Source: Fulvivirga sp039025475 (lineage in GTDB: Bacteria > Bacteroidota > Bacteroidia > Cytophagales > Cyclobacteriaceae). From it: a stretch of 64,000 nucleotides of DNA. Both the position numbers and the translations under genes were made by a program. The DNA lies in NCBI GenBank assembly GCA_039025475.1, contig JBCCOE010000004.1, positions 62,001 to 126,000 on the forward strand, in the 5' to 3' direction. Numbering within the stretch: position 1 is the first letter of the stretch; each line of letters starts with the position of its first letter. The notes beneath the pieces were generated by a model. The model was not told the origin of the DNA, ran no database searches, and saw only the letters and a list, made by a program, of their open reading frames with translations. Below are positions 8,745-17,465 of the stretch, one piece after another.

Positions 8745-10307
8745 ATGTACAACAAAGAAGAACTGAATGTCAGACTTCTTTCGGAATTGAAAGAAATAGC
8801 TGAAGAATTAGGCCTTAAAAACTATAAAAGGCTTAGCAAAGAAGATCTGATCTACAAAATATTAGATCAGCAGGCGGTCATGCCAGAAAAAGATCTGCCA
8901 AAGAAAAAACAAACTGAGAAACCACCGGCTAAAGAAACTAAAGCTGAAGAAAAAAAAGAATCCAAGCCCAGGCGAAGACAGAACGTTAAGGCTAAGAAAG
9001 AGGAAAACGAAAAAGACATGTCCTCAGAGGAGCTTTTGGAGTCCTTCAATATCGAACTTGATGAAAGTGTCAAAGAAATAAAAGAGGATGTCAAACGGGA
9101 TAGCGATAAACGACGAGACGAGGGCGATCGAGGGAGAGATCGCGAAAAAGACCGCGACCGTCCACCAAAAAAAGAAAATAATGTAAAAGATTTTGATGGA
9201 GTTATAGAAAACGAGGGAGTTCTTGAAATAATGCAAGATGGTTATGGCTTCCTTCGATCCTCAGATTATAATTATCTGGCTAGCCCCGATGATATTTACG
9301 TTTCTCCATCTCAAATTAAGCTATTCGGCTTAAAAACAGGAGATACCGTTCAAGGTCAGATCAGACCTCCAAAAGAAGGTGAGAAATACTTCGCTCTTCT
9401 ACGCGTTGCTTTTGTTAATGGGAAAACCACTGAAGAAATTAGGGATAGAGTTCCTTTTGAGTATTTGACACCCCTATTTCCTGAAGAAAAGATTAGTTTA
9501 AGCTCAAAACCAGATAATTATTCTACAAGGATATTGGACCTCTTCTCTCCCATTGGCAAAGGTCAGAGGGGAATGATAGTAGCGCAGCCGAAAACAGGTA
9601 AAACTGTACTCTTGAAAAATGTAGCGAATGCTATAGCTGAAAATCATCCTGAGTGTTATCTGATTATCTTACTTATAGATGAGCGACCTGAAGAAGTAAC
9701 GGATATGGCGAGAAGCGTGAAGGCCGAAGTAATATCCTCAACCTTTGATGAGCAAGCAGATCGACATGTAAAAGTATCCAGCATGGTACTGGAGAAAGCC
9801 AAACGGATGGTAGAATGCGGCCATGACGTTGTGATCCTCTTAGACTCTATTACGCGGCTGGCAAGAGCGTATAATACCGTTGTACCTTCATCAGGAAAGA
9901 TATTGAGCGGTGGTGTAGATGCTAATGCACTTCATAAACCCAAGAGATTCTTTGGAGCCGCAAGAAATGTTGAAAATGGCGGCTCACTCACAATAATTGC
10001 AACCGCATTGATAGAAACCGGTTCTAAAATGGATGAGGTAATTTTCGAAGAATTCAAAGGAACGGGTAATATGGAACTTCAATTGGACAGGAAACTGTCG
10101 AATAAACGGGTTTATCCTGCGATTGATGTCCCTGCTTCTGGAACACGTAGAGAAGACTTGTTAATGACGGAAGAGGAACTACAACGCGTTTGGATACTTC
10201 GTAAGTTTATGTCTGACATGAATTCTATCGAAGCTATGGAATTTTTACTGTCTAAAATGAAAGGAACAAGGAATAACGAAGAGTTCTTGATATCAATGAA
10301 CGGATAG
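8745..10307 (+). CDS. rho: Transcription termination factor Rho with charged N-terminal insert
   Basis: Hexameric RNA-dependent ATPase that terminates transcription. Residues 1-45 form a Rho-N (SAP-like) helix pair. Residues ~50-150 are a very charged, low-complexity Lys/Glu/Arg/Asp linker (GDRGRDREKDRDRPPKKE). Next come the cold-shock RNA-binding domain (GVLEIMQDGYGFLRS) and the RecA-type motor with Walker A (AQPKTGKT), Walker B (DVVILLDSITRLARAYN) and the Q/R loops. At 520 residues it is ~100 longer than the E. coli protein because of the insert, as in many Bacteroidota. A strong terminator follows the stop. Confidence 0.98.
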   Translation: MYNKEELNVRLLSELKEIAEELGLKNYKRLSKEDLIYKILDQQAVMPEKDLPKKKQTEKPPAKETKAEEKKESKPRRRQNVKAKKEENEKDMSSEELLESFNIELDESVKEIKEDVKRDSDKRRDEGDRGRDREKDRDRPPKKENNVKDFDGVIENEGVLEIMQDGYGFLRSSDYNYLASPDDIYVSPSQIKLFGLKTGDTVQGQIRPPKEGEKYFALLRVAFVNGKTTEEIRDRVPFEYLTPLFPEEKISLSSKPDNYSTRILDLFSPIGKGQRGMIVAQPKTGKTVLLKNVANAIAENHPECYLIILLIDERPEEVTDMARSVKAEVISSTFDEQADRHVKVSSMVLEKAKRMVECGHDVVILLDSITRLARAYNTVVPSSGKILSGGVDANALHKPKRFFGAARNVENGGSLTIIATALIETGSKMDEVIFEEFKGTGNMELQLDRKLSNKRVYPAIDVPASGTRREDLLMTEEELQRVWILRKFMSDMNSIEAMEFLLSKMKGTRNNEEFLISMNG

Positions 10308-10331
10308 CAACACTCACAACCCATTTAATTG

Positions 10332-10364
10332 AATGGCTACCATATATATGGCAGCCATTTTTTT
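10332..10364 (+). terminator. Intrinsic terminator after rho
   Basis: The stem AATGGCT/AGCCATT continues through one mismatch into CCATATATATGG, followed by seven T. It starts 25 bp after the rho stop. Confidence 0.85.
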
Positions 10365-10516
10365 GATACGATGTGTAATTTAAGAATCAAACAGTCTAAA
10401 GAATAGATATCTCAAGATTTATAAGTCTTCAATACAAAGGGCGAGACTGCTCCCCTAACAAACGTTTGAAATGCTAAGTACAGGCAATTAAGTAGCTTTG
10501 TACAAAATCAAAGACA

Positions 10517-11425
10517 ATGAGCTACCTGTTTGAAAGTTTTCAAGGCTGGAAGGAATACTGTAAAGAAAATAAAATGTCACTTTTTGAATCAGTTCTGGAG
10601 TATGAACGCGATCAGAAGGGAAATGACAACGAAGCCATTTGGAATGGGCTAAGCAAAGCGTACAGCGTGATGAAAGATGCCGTGAATACGGGCCTTGTCG
10701 AAGAAATGGCTTCACGATCCGGAATGATTAACAATGGGGCAAAAAAAGTATTTAATTATCCTACCACCGTACTTTCCAAAGAATTCCAAAAACTGATCTC
10801 GCGAGCACTTGCAGCTAAGGAAGTCAACTCGTGTATGGGTCGCATAGTAGCCGCTCCTACGGCAGGCGCTTCAGGCATACTCCCGGGCACACTATACACT
10901 CTTCAAGAGATCCATGGTCTGGAAGATAGAAAGATTTATGAAGGGCTACTTGTAGGTGCAGGTATAGCACTTATTATTGAGCAAAGGGCCTCATTAGCGG
11001 GTGCAGTAGGAGGCTGCCAGGCAGAAACGGGCAGCGCCGCGGCCATGGCTGCAGGTGCTATAGTTTATTGCCTTGGTGGTTCGGTCGATCAAATATTTAA
11101 TTCGGTTGCCATTACCATTCAGTGCATGTTGGGTTTAGTATGTGACCCGGTAGCCGGCTTAGTAGAGGTGCCTTGTGTAGTTCGGAATGCGAGTGCTGCC
11201 GCTATTTCAAATTCTTCGGCCCAAATAGCCCTGGCAGACGTCAGTGCGGTAATACCTGTTGACGAGTGTGTAAACGCAATGGGTGAAGTGGGCCAAAGCA
11301 TGGAAGACCGCTACAAAGAAACTGCTCTTGGAGGATTGGCAACGACCAAAACAGGACTAGAAATCTCAAAAAAGGTATTAATTCACGATATTGAAGTCCT
11401 ATCCGATGACACAGAAACCCCTTAA
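10517..11425 (+). CDS. sdaAA: L-serine dehydratase, iron-sulfur dependent, alpha chain
   Basis: Deaminates L-serine to pyruvate and ammonia using an oxygen-sensitive [4Fe-4S] cluster. Matches the SDH alpha domain: CMGRIVAAPTAGASGILPG, GGCQAETGSAAAMAAGA and CDPVAGLVEVPCVVRNA contain the conserved cysteines and the Gly/Ala-rich core. The 302-residue length is right for the separate alpha chain. The beta chain is not next to it, so it must be elsewhere or is not needed. Convergent with the gene at 11422, overlapping by 4 bp. Confidence 0.92.
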   Translation: MSYLFESFQGWKEYCKENKMSLFESVLEYERDQKGNDNEAIWNGLSKAYSVMKDAVNTGLVEEMASRSGMINNGAKKVFNYPTTVLSKEFQKLISRALAAKEVNSCMGRIVAAPTAGASGILPGTLYTLQEIHGLEDRKIYEGLLVGAGIALIIEQRASLAGAVGGCQAETGSAAAMAAGAIVYCLGGSVDQIFNSVAITIQCMLGLVCDPVAGLVEVPCVVRNASAAAISNSSAQIALADVSAVIPVDECVNAMGEVGQSMEDRYKETALGGLATTKTGLEISKKVLIHDIEVLSDDTETP

Positions 11426-11877
11426 TGAATGATCCGCTCTAAGAACGCTGTACCAAAAGCATAAATAAGGGATACAAAAACCAGTGACCAAAAAATAGCA
11501 CTGACCAACATTGTCAGTAAAATGGAATTTTTAGGACTTCCAAAACTGGTTAGCACTATAGTACCACCAATAGGCGTTAGGAGCAACGGTGTAAGAAATG
11601 ATACTCCGACTATGCCGTACTTTTTCCAAATGGTAACGAACCTTCGACTTCGGGATGAAAAAACTTTTTTTTTCTTAAATAACCGGTTAATTATTTTCTC
11701 ACGTAAGTATGTACCGAGATAAGTAAAAAGTACTACACTAGCCATCATCCCTCCGACGGTAATCAATACCGTAGTCAAAAAACTAAACCCGGCGGCATAA
11801 CCAAGTGTAGGGCCCGCTATAAACTTCAACATCGTCAAAAGGAATATACTAATCCCCTTAATGATCTCTGCTTCCAT
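11422..11877 (-). CDS. Small polytopic membrane protein, COG2426-like
   Basis: A 151-residue integral membrane protein with about four transmembrane segments. A basic cytoplasmic loop (RLFKKKKVFSSRSRRF) precedes KKYGIVGVSFLTPLLLTPIGG. The KYG-x-G...P-x-x-G-T pattern resembles the small 'multidrug export' COG2426/DedA-like group, whose real function is not established. Its ATG (11877) directly abuts the stop of the antiporter gene, so it is the third gene of the upp operon and may serve the antiporter. Confidence 0.65.
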   Translation of the reverse strand: MEAEIIKGISIFLLTMLKFIAGPTLGYAAGFSFLTTVLITVGGMMASVVLFTYLGTYLREKIINRLFKKKKVFSSRSRRFVTIWKKYGIVGVSFLTPLLLTPIGGTIVLTSFGSPKNSILLTMLVSAIFWSLVFVSLIYAFGTAFLERIIH

Positions 11878-12834
11878 TTACGTAATAACCGAATAAGTAT
11901 ATACTATGTATGTAATTAACAAGATCGCACCGGAAAGACGTCCCAGAGAACGTTTGTAAAGCATTAAAGGAAGTATCAAAAGGGTTATGGCCAGCATTAT
12001 AGTAACATCATGATCGATAATTTTTTCACTTACATGTATGTCTTGAATAATACTAGTAATACCAAGAATTGATAGGATATTAAAAATATTCGAACCCATT
12101 AAATTTCCTAAGGCCAAATCTGTTTCTTTCTTAATAGACGCGACAATAGCCGTTACTAACTCGGGCAAACTAGTGCCAAGGGCTAATACCGTAATACCAA
12201 TGACTCGCTCGCTTACTCCCAAGTATAACGCCAACTCTTTGGCTCCGCCCACAAACCAATCCGATCCAAAGTATAAACCGGCCAAACCGGCCAGTATAAA
12301 AAGTACATCCTTCCAAACTCCCTTCCCTTTGGTCTCGGGCACGGCTAGTTCATCTTCCAGATCGCGAAGGGCTTTATTCTCTTTTCTAGACTTTCGTATA
12401 ATGAGGAAAGTATAGATCGCCAACAAAACCACAAAGAAGATACCTTCATATGTACTGATTATAGCTTCATCACCCTTGATTACAAAGTAGAGCAAAAGAG
12501 AACTCCCCATAGTGACTGGCCAATCTATTTTTATACTGTCGGGTTGAACCTTTATCACTCCAATAAGTGCAGTAACTCCTAAAACCAAGGCCAGATTACA
12601 GATATTAGATCCAACGACATTCCCCATAGTCATATCCGGACTTCCGGATACTGCGGCTTTAACGCTTATCAATAACTCAGGCGCCGAGGTTCCGAAAGCT
12701 ACTATAGTTAACCCCACTACCAATGGGGATATATGAGCTCTTAAGGCAATATTAGAAGCTCCACGAACCAAAAAATCACCTCCTAGTATTAAAATAAAAA
12801 GACCAACTATTAGGAGAATTATATTGAGTAGCAT
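11878..12834 (-). CDS. yrbG: Calcium/sodium antiporter (CaCA family, YrbG-like)
   Basis: Cation/Ca2+ exchanger of 318 residues with two inverted five-helix halves. Each half has the alpha-repeat signature: GTSAPELLISVKAA with GNVVGSNICNL in the first, and GTSLPELVTAIVASIKKE with GNLMGSNIFNILSILG in the second. The acidic residues of the PEL motifs are the ion ligands. Inner membrane; probably exports Ca2+ in exchange for Na+ or H+. Starts 3 bp after the upp stop and is followed without gap by the COG2426-like gene. Confidence 0.93.
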   Translation of the reverse strand: MLLNIILLIVGLFILILGGDFLVRGASNIALRAHISPLVVGLTIVAFGTSAPELLISVKAAVSGSPDMTMGNVVGSNICNLALVLGVTALIGVIKVQPDSIKIDWPVTMGSSLLLYFVIKGDEAIISTYEGIFFVVLLAIYTFLIIRKSRKENKALRDLEDELAVPETKGKGVWKDVLFILAGLAGLYFGSDWFVGGAKELALYLGVSERVIGITVLALGTSLPELVTAIVASIKKETDLALGNLMGSNIFNILSILGITSIIQDIHVSEKIIDHDVTIMLAITLLILPLMLYKRSLGRLSGAILLITYIVYTYSVIT

Positions 12835-12837
12835 TAC

Positions 12838-13491
12838 CTATTGAGCCTTTTTTATGCCATAACTCAAATCACCTGCATCACCTAGTCCAGGAATTATATA
12901 TGACTTATCGTTAAGATGACTGTCTATAGCACCAGCCCAAATTGTATATTTATCATTCTTCAAATGACTTGAAATATAGTCAATTCCCTCGGGGGTAGCA
13001 ATAGCACATACCAAATGAAAAGACTTAGGGTTTCCAAAATTAGCGGTTAGATGCTCAATTGCTTTGATGAATGATTTTCCCGTAGCTAACATAGGATCCA
13101 CTATACATACCACTCTATCTTCGATTAAGGGTGATGCGGCATAGTTCAAATCTATTTCTACCTCTGGAGAACCCTCTTGTCGATAAGCACCAATGAAACC
13201 TGAATCGGCCTGATCAAAAACAGATAAAAATCCATTCATAAAGGGTAAGGCTGCTCTTAAAACACCTATAACGATAGGTAGCTCGGGTAATGGCAAAACC
13301 ATACTTTCCAAGGGGGTCTCAAAGCTCTTATCACTGTATTCTAGACTTTTAGATAATTCGTAGGCCATAACAGACCCCAATCGATGCATATTACCACGAA
13401 ATTTACTACGATCAGTTTGTATATTCTTTTCTCTAAGCTCAAAAAGAATTTGATTTACAAATGAATTAGATTCGGAAAAGTTATGGATCAT
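12838..13491 (-). CDS. upp: Uracil phosphoribosyltransferase
   Basis: Pyrimidine salvage enzyme making UMP from uracil and PRPP. The PRPP-binding loop is VCIVDPMLATGKSF (residues ~132-145). The uracil-binding C-terminus GLGDAGDLSYG is conserved, as is VLRAALPFMNG. Standard cytoplasmic length of 217 residues. First gene of a three-gene minus-strand operon with the antiporter and small membrane protein. Divergent from the M42 peptidase with 104 bp between. Confidence 0.95.
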   Translation of the reverse strand: MIHNFSESNSFVNQILFELREKNIQTDRSKFRGNMHRLGSVMAYELSKSLEYSDKSFETPLESMVLPLPELPIVIGVLRAALPFMNGFLSVFDQADSGFIGAYRQEGSPEVEIDLNYAASPLIEDRVVCIVDPMLATGKSFIKAIEHLTANFGNPKSFHLVCAIATPEGIDYISSHLKNDKYTIWAGAIDSHLNDKSYIIPGLGDAGDLSYGIKKAQ

Positions 13492-13595
13492 GCAGTCTTA
13501 AACAAAGAAACAGGAATTAAAGAAAGTTGATAAAGGCGATAAAAACAAGTATAACTATTCCACTATGTTAAAATAATTCAAACTTTCCTCATAAG

Positions 13596-14519
13596 ATGAA
13601 ATTAGATATTCAATTATTGAAGAACTTATGTACAGTTCATGGGACATCAGGTGATGAAGGCCCAGTTAAAGACTTCATTATTAAGTACATAGAAAATAAT
13701 TGCCGGTCATGGGCAGTAGTACCTGAAATACATCATGGAGAAGGATTTCAAAATTGTATTATTCTAAAATTCGGCGACCCAAGAACAGCTATTTTCGCCC
13801 ATATTGATACCATCGGCTTTACTTCAAGATACGAAAATCAGCTTGTTCCTATTGGTAGTCCCGATGTCGAAGACAGCTTTATCTTAGTAGGCCAAGACAG
13901 TCTAGGACATATTGAATGTAAAGTGCAGAAAGATTCTGAAAACAGATTACATCATGATTTTGCCAGGCCTATTGATCGAGGCACAAACCTTGTATTTAAA
14001 TGTGACTTTCGCGAATTAGACCATAAGGTTACCAGTTGTTATCTCGATAATCGCCTTGGGGTTTACAGTGCTTTAAAAGTTGCTGAAAAACTAACTAATG
14101 GTCTTATAGTTTTCAGTACATGGGAAGAGCACGGAGGTGGTTCAGTGCCATTTCTAATTAAATATATTTACGACAAGTGGAAAATAAACAAAACCTTGAT
14201 CTCGGATATCACTTGGATTACTGACGGTGTATTCCCCGGAAATGGCGTTGTTATTTCTTTACGAGACCGAAATATACCACGCAAGGTATTCTTAGATCGG
14301 ATTGTTCAGTTAGCAACAGATTCCGGTATTAACTATCAGCTTGAGGTGGAAGGAGGTGGGTCCAGTGACGGAAGAGAAATACAGCTTTCACCATATCCGA
14401 TAGACTGGTGTTTCATAGGCGCACCAGAAGACAATGTTCACTCTCCAAACGAAACAGTCCATAAGAGGGACATTGAAAGTATGATAAAGATGTATTCCTA
14501 TTTAATGAAACATCTTTGA
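13596..14519 (+). CDS. M42-type metallo-aminopeptidase
   Basis: Probable two-metal aminopeptidase of the M42/M28 clan. Ordered ligands and catalytic residues can be read: His-Asp in IFAHIDTIG, Asp in SCYLDNRLG, Glu-Glu in TWEEHGGG, Asp in TWITDGVF and the final His in DNVHSPNE. Residues ~85-140 form the small dimerisation/lid domain. At 307 residues it is slightly shorter than typical M42 enzymes (340-360). Cytoplasmic peptide turnover is likely; substrate preference cannot be read. Monocistronic; the hpt promoter begins at its stop codon. Confidence 0.85.
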   Translation: MKLDIQLLKNLCTVHGTSGDEGPVKDFIIKYIENNCRSWAVVPEIHHGEGFQNCIILKFGDPRTAIFAHIDTIGFTSRYENQLVPIGSPDVEDSFILVGQDSLGHIECKVQKDSENRLHHDFARPIDRGTNLVFKCDFRELDHKVTSCYLDNRLGVYSALKVAEKLTNGLIVFSTWEEHGGGSVPFLIKYIYDKWKINKTLISDITWITDGVFPGNGVVISLRDRNIPRKVFLDRIVQLATDSGINYQLEVEGGGSSDGREIQLSPYPIDWCFIGAPEDNVHSPNETVHKRDIESMIKMYSYLMKHL

Positions 14520-14543
14520 CTCTCCATATAATTTATATATTTG
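14515..14543 (+). promoter_or_regulatory. Bacteroidota-type promoter for hpt-adk-obg
   Basis: TATATTTG at 14536-14543 matches the TAnnTTTG -7 consensus of Bacteroidota. A TTTG at 14515-14518 lies 17 bp upstream as a -33 element. The predicted start leaves a leader of ~75 nt before hpt. Confidence 0.55.
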
Positions 14544-14627
14544 CACGCCATTTTAAACAGACCCGTTTTTCGTTCTAATACGAATAATTTATGTGGCCTT
14601 GAATAGGGCATTGTTACACATAGCAAA

Positions 14628-15173
14628 ATGATCCAGGTAAAAGATAAGCACTTTGAATTGCTCATACCTCACGATGAGTTGCAGCAGAAAATCCATTTTC
14701 TCGCACAAAAGATTAATGACGACTATAATCATCAGCGTCCTCTTTTTATTGCGATACTAAATGGATCATTTATGTTTGCTTCAGACTTGCTCAAAGAAAT
14801 AAGTATCGAGTGTGAGATTTCGTTTGTGAAAGTAGCTTCTTATGAAGAAATGGAGAGTTCTGGAAATGTAAAGCAACTCATTGGGCTCAATGAAAACATT
14901 TTCAACCGGCATGTCATAATAATTGAGGATATTATCGATACTGGCAAAACTATTTCCAAAATGCTCGAAGAGTTCAAATCCTTGGGAGCAACTTCCGTAG
15001 AAGTTGTTTCACTTTTTCAAAAACCAACGGCCTCTAAAATTCATGATATGATAAGGTACGTAGGTTTTCAACTCCCGGATGCCTTCGTTCTGGGTTATGG
15101 TTTGGATTATGATGGGTTGGGTCGTAATTTAAAGGACTTGTACAGTTTAGTAGACAGTCCTTCTACTATTTAA
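14628..15173 (+). CDS. hpt: Hypoxanthine phosphoribosyltransferase
   Basis: Purine salvage enzyme converting hypoxanthine or guanine plus PRPP to IMP/GMP. The PRPP motif HVIIIEDIIDTGKTISKM is intact, with the flexible-loop region VKVASYEEMESSG and the base-specificity stretch PDAFVLGYGLDYDGLGRNL. 181 residues, cytoplasmic. First gene of an hpt-adk-obg operon, with 14 bp to adk. Confidence 0.96.
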   Translation: MIQVKDKHFELLIPHDELQQKIHFLAQKINDDYNHQRPLFIAILNGSFMFASDLLKEISIECEISFVKVASYEEMESSGNVKQLIGLNENIFNRHVIIIEDIIDTGKTISKMLEEFKSLGATSVEVVSLFQKPTASKIHDMIRYVGFQLPDAFVLGYGLDYDGLGRNLKDLYSLVDSPSTI

Positions 15174-15187
15174 ATAAATCCGACAAA

Positions 15188-15757
15188 ATGTTAAATCTAA
15201 TAATATTTGGCCCTCCAGGAGCTGGCAAAGGAACCCAGAGCGAGGGATTAATTGAAAAGTACAATTTAAAGCATATATCAACAGGGGATCTGTTTCGATG
15301 GCATACTAAGAATAATACAGAACTTGGGCAACGTGTTAAGCAAATTATGGATAGTGGAAACTTGGTTTCAGATGACATAACTATAGCCATGTTAAAGGAA
15401 GAAGTGGAAAAAAATCCTGATGTTAATGGTTTCCTTTTTGATGGCTTTCCCAGAACCGTAGCCCAGGCCGAAGCGCTGGATGGGTTAATGGAATCAATGG
15501 ATACGGCTATTCATGGCGTCATAGAACTAAAGGTTACAGAAGAAGAGGTGCGTAGCCGTATTGCGAAGAGGAAAGCCCTTCAAAATAGAGCGGACGACGC
15601 TGAAGATAAGCTTGATAAACGTATTTCTGAATACTTTGATAAAACCGTTCATGTGTTACCTTATTATGGTGAACAGAAAAGATTGAAAACGGTAAATGGA
15701 GTGGGTGAAATAGATGCGATCTTTGCCGAAATCACCTCGGTAGTGGATACCTTTTAG
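15188..15757 (+). CDS. adk: Adenylate kinase
   Basis: Interconverts 2 ADP with ATP and AMP. The P-loop is GPPGAGKGTQSE (residues 8-19). AMP binding is seen in HISTGDLFRWH and FDGFPRTVAQAEAL, and the short form of the lid follows R-I-A-K-R. 189 residues, a short-lid, zinc-free variant as expected in this phylum. Middle gene of the hpt-adk-obg operon; 20 bp separate it from the GTG start of obg. Confidence 0.97.
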   Translation: MLNLIIFGPPGAGKGTQSEGLIEKYNLKHISTGDLFRWHTKNNTELGQRVKQIMDSGNLVSDDITIAMLKEEVEKNPDVNGFLFDGFPRTVAQAEALDGLMESMDTAIHGVIELKVTEEEVRSRIAKRKALQNRADDAEDKLDKRISEYFDKTVHVLPYYGEQKRLKTVNGVGEIDAIFAEITSVVDTF

Positions 15758-15777
15758 GAATTGAAGAACCTTTGAGT

Positions 15778-16767
15778 GTGTCGTCCAACTTCATTGATTA
15801 TGTAAAGTTTTGTGCTCGCTCAGGAAATGGAGGTGCTGGATCTGCACACTTCAGGCGTGAAAAACATGTCCCAAAAGGAGGGCCTGACGGCGGCAATGGA
15901 GGTAGAGGAGGACATATCATACTAAAAGGAAACACTCAACTCTGGACGCTACTCCACTTAAAGTACAAAAAACACGTTATCGCAGAAAATGGGAAACCGG
16001 GTGAAGGAGGTAGAAGATCAGGGGCACAAGGAGAGGATGTGATCCTCGAAGTGCCACTGGGTACCGTAGCGAAAAATGCAGAAACCGGAAAAACACTTTT
16101 TGAAATTACGGATGATAGACAGGAAAAGGTTTTGGCTGAAGGAGGTAGAGGTGGCTTAGGTAATGAGAATTTCAAAACCGCTACCAACCAAACCCCCAGG
16201 TACGCACAACCGGGCGAGGAGGGTACAGAGGACTGGGTGATTCTAGAACTCAAAGTACTTGCTGATGTAGGTCTTGTAGGATTCCCAAATGCAGGTAAGT
16301 CCACCTTACTATCAGTACTATCTGCCGCAAAGCCAGAAATAGCAGATTATCCATTCACTACTTTGGTACCTAACCTAGGAGTGATCTCTTACCGAGACTA
16401 CAAATCGTTTATTCTGGCCGACATTCCCGGCATTATAGAAGGGGCATCCCAGGGGAAAGGTTTGGGAATCCGTTTCCTAAGACATATAGAGCGAAATAGC
16501 GTACTGCTTTTTTTAATCCCAGCTGATACGGATGATGTCAGAAAAGAATATCGCATTCTGGTAGATGAGCTCCATAAGTATAATCCCGAATTACTGGATA
16601 AAGAACGGATTCTGGCCATCTCAAAAAGCGACATGCTTGATGATGAATTGATAGAAGACATGAAAAATGAATTGCCCGATGATATCGAAACTCTTTTCAT
16701 TTCAAGCGTTACCGAAATGGGCCTAACTAACCTTAAAGACAAACTTTGGCAAATACTCAACAAATGA
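15778..16767 (+). CDS. obg: GTPase Obg/CgtA
   Basis: Ribosome-assembly and stress GTPase. The N-terminal Gly-rich OBG fold (~160 residues) has the repeated GGxGGxGG pattern of the left-handed helices. The G domain shows G1 GFPNAGKSTL, switch I YPFTTLVPNLG, G3 DIPGIIEGAS and G4 SKSD. I place the start at GTG 15778, giving MSSNFIDYVKFCARSG as in homologues; an in-frame TTG at 15772 is possible but adds only two residues. 329 residues, short C-terminus. Last gene of the hpt-adk-obg operon. Confidence 0.95.
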   Translation: MSSNFIDYVKFCARSGNGGAGSAHFRREKHVPKGGPDGGNGGRGGHIILKGNTQLWTLLHLKYKKHVIAENGKPGEGGRRSGAQGEDVILEVPLGTVAKNAETGKTLFEITDDRQEKVLAEGGRGGLGNENFKTATNQTPRYAQPGEEGTEDWVILELKVLADVGLVGFPNAGKSTLLSVLSAAKPEIADYPFTTLVPNLGVISYRDYKSFILADIPGIIEGASQGKGLGIRFLRHIERNSVLLFLIPADTDDVRKEYRILVDELHKYNPELLDKERILAISKSDMLDDELIEDMKNELPDDIETLFISSVTEMGLTNLKDKLWQILNK

Positions 16768-16845
16768 TGTCATTTTGACATCCACGAGTAATTGGCAGAA
16801 TAATTGACAATAAGGCTGACATCAATATCTTATCATTTTGATAAC

Positions 16846-17451
16846 ATGGAAAAGGACAATTCAGAAGAGAAGGAAATTCAAGAAACGCCTAAAAATGAGG
16901 TTAAGGAGCAAGATTTAGAGGGTGTGAGTGGAGAAAGCCCTGAAAACGATCAGGATAAGGTCGGTGATAATGAAGCCGAAGAAGCTGACAAAAAAAATGA
17001 TTTGGAGGTTCTGCAGGACGAATTGGCAGAAAGTAAGGACAAATACCTTAGGCTATATTCTGAGTTTGAAAACTTTAGAAGACGAACCGCCAAAGAAAAA
17101 TTGGAAATGGTTCAAACGGCTAACGAGAGTTTAATCTCCGATCTTCTACCCGTCATTGACGATTTTGAGCGTGCAGAAAAGTCGTTCGATGACAATGATT
17201 CCGATGTCAAAGCACTTAAAGAGGGTTTAGATTTAATATCTACAAAATTCAAGAAAGTGCTTGAGCAGAAAGGTTTGAAAACCATGGATCACAAAGAAGG
17301 GTCTGATTTTGACCCTGAATTTCATGAGGCAATAACTCAAATTCCTGCATCAAAAAAGAAGCTCAAGGGAAAAATTGTTGATGTTATTGAAAAAGGATAT
17401 CTATTGAAAGATAAAGTTATTCGCTACGCCAAAGTGGTAATAGGCAGTTAA
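16846..17451 (+). CDS. grpE: Nucleotide exchange factor GrpE
   Basis: Co-chaperone that releases ADP from DnaK. An acidic, disordered N-terminus (~55 residues) precedes a long helix with YLRLYSEFENFRRRTAKEKLEM and the C-terminal beta domain (EGSDFDPEFHEAI, GYLLKDKVIRYAKVVIG). Start set at ATG 16846 (201 residues, MEKDNSEEKE). An in-frame TTG at 16804 would add 14 residues unlike the family. Operon with dnaJ 14 bp downstream; no CIRCE-type inverted repeat is seen upstream. Confidence 0.95.
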   Translation: MEKDNSEEKEIQETPKNEVKEQDLEGVSGESPENDQDKVGDNEAEEADKKNDLEVLQDELAESKDKYLRLYSEFENFRRRTAKEKLEMVQTANESLISDLLPVIDDFERAEKSFDDNDSDVKALKEGLDLISTKFKKVLEQKGLKTMDHKEGSDFDPEFHEAITQIPASKKKLKGKIVDVIEKGYLLKDKVIRYAKVVIGS

Positions 17452-17465
17452 AATTAGTAATTAGG

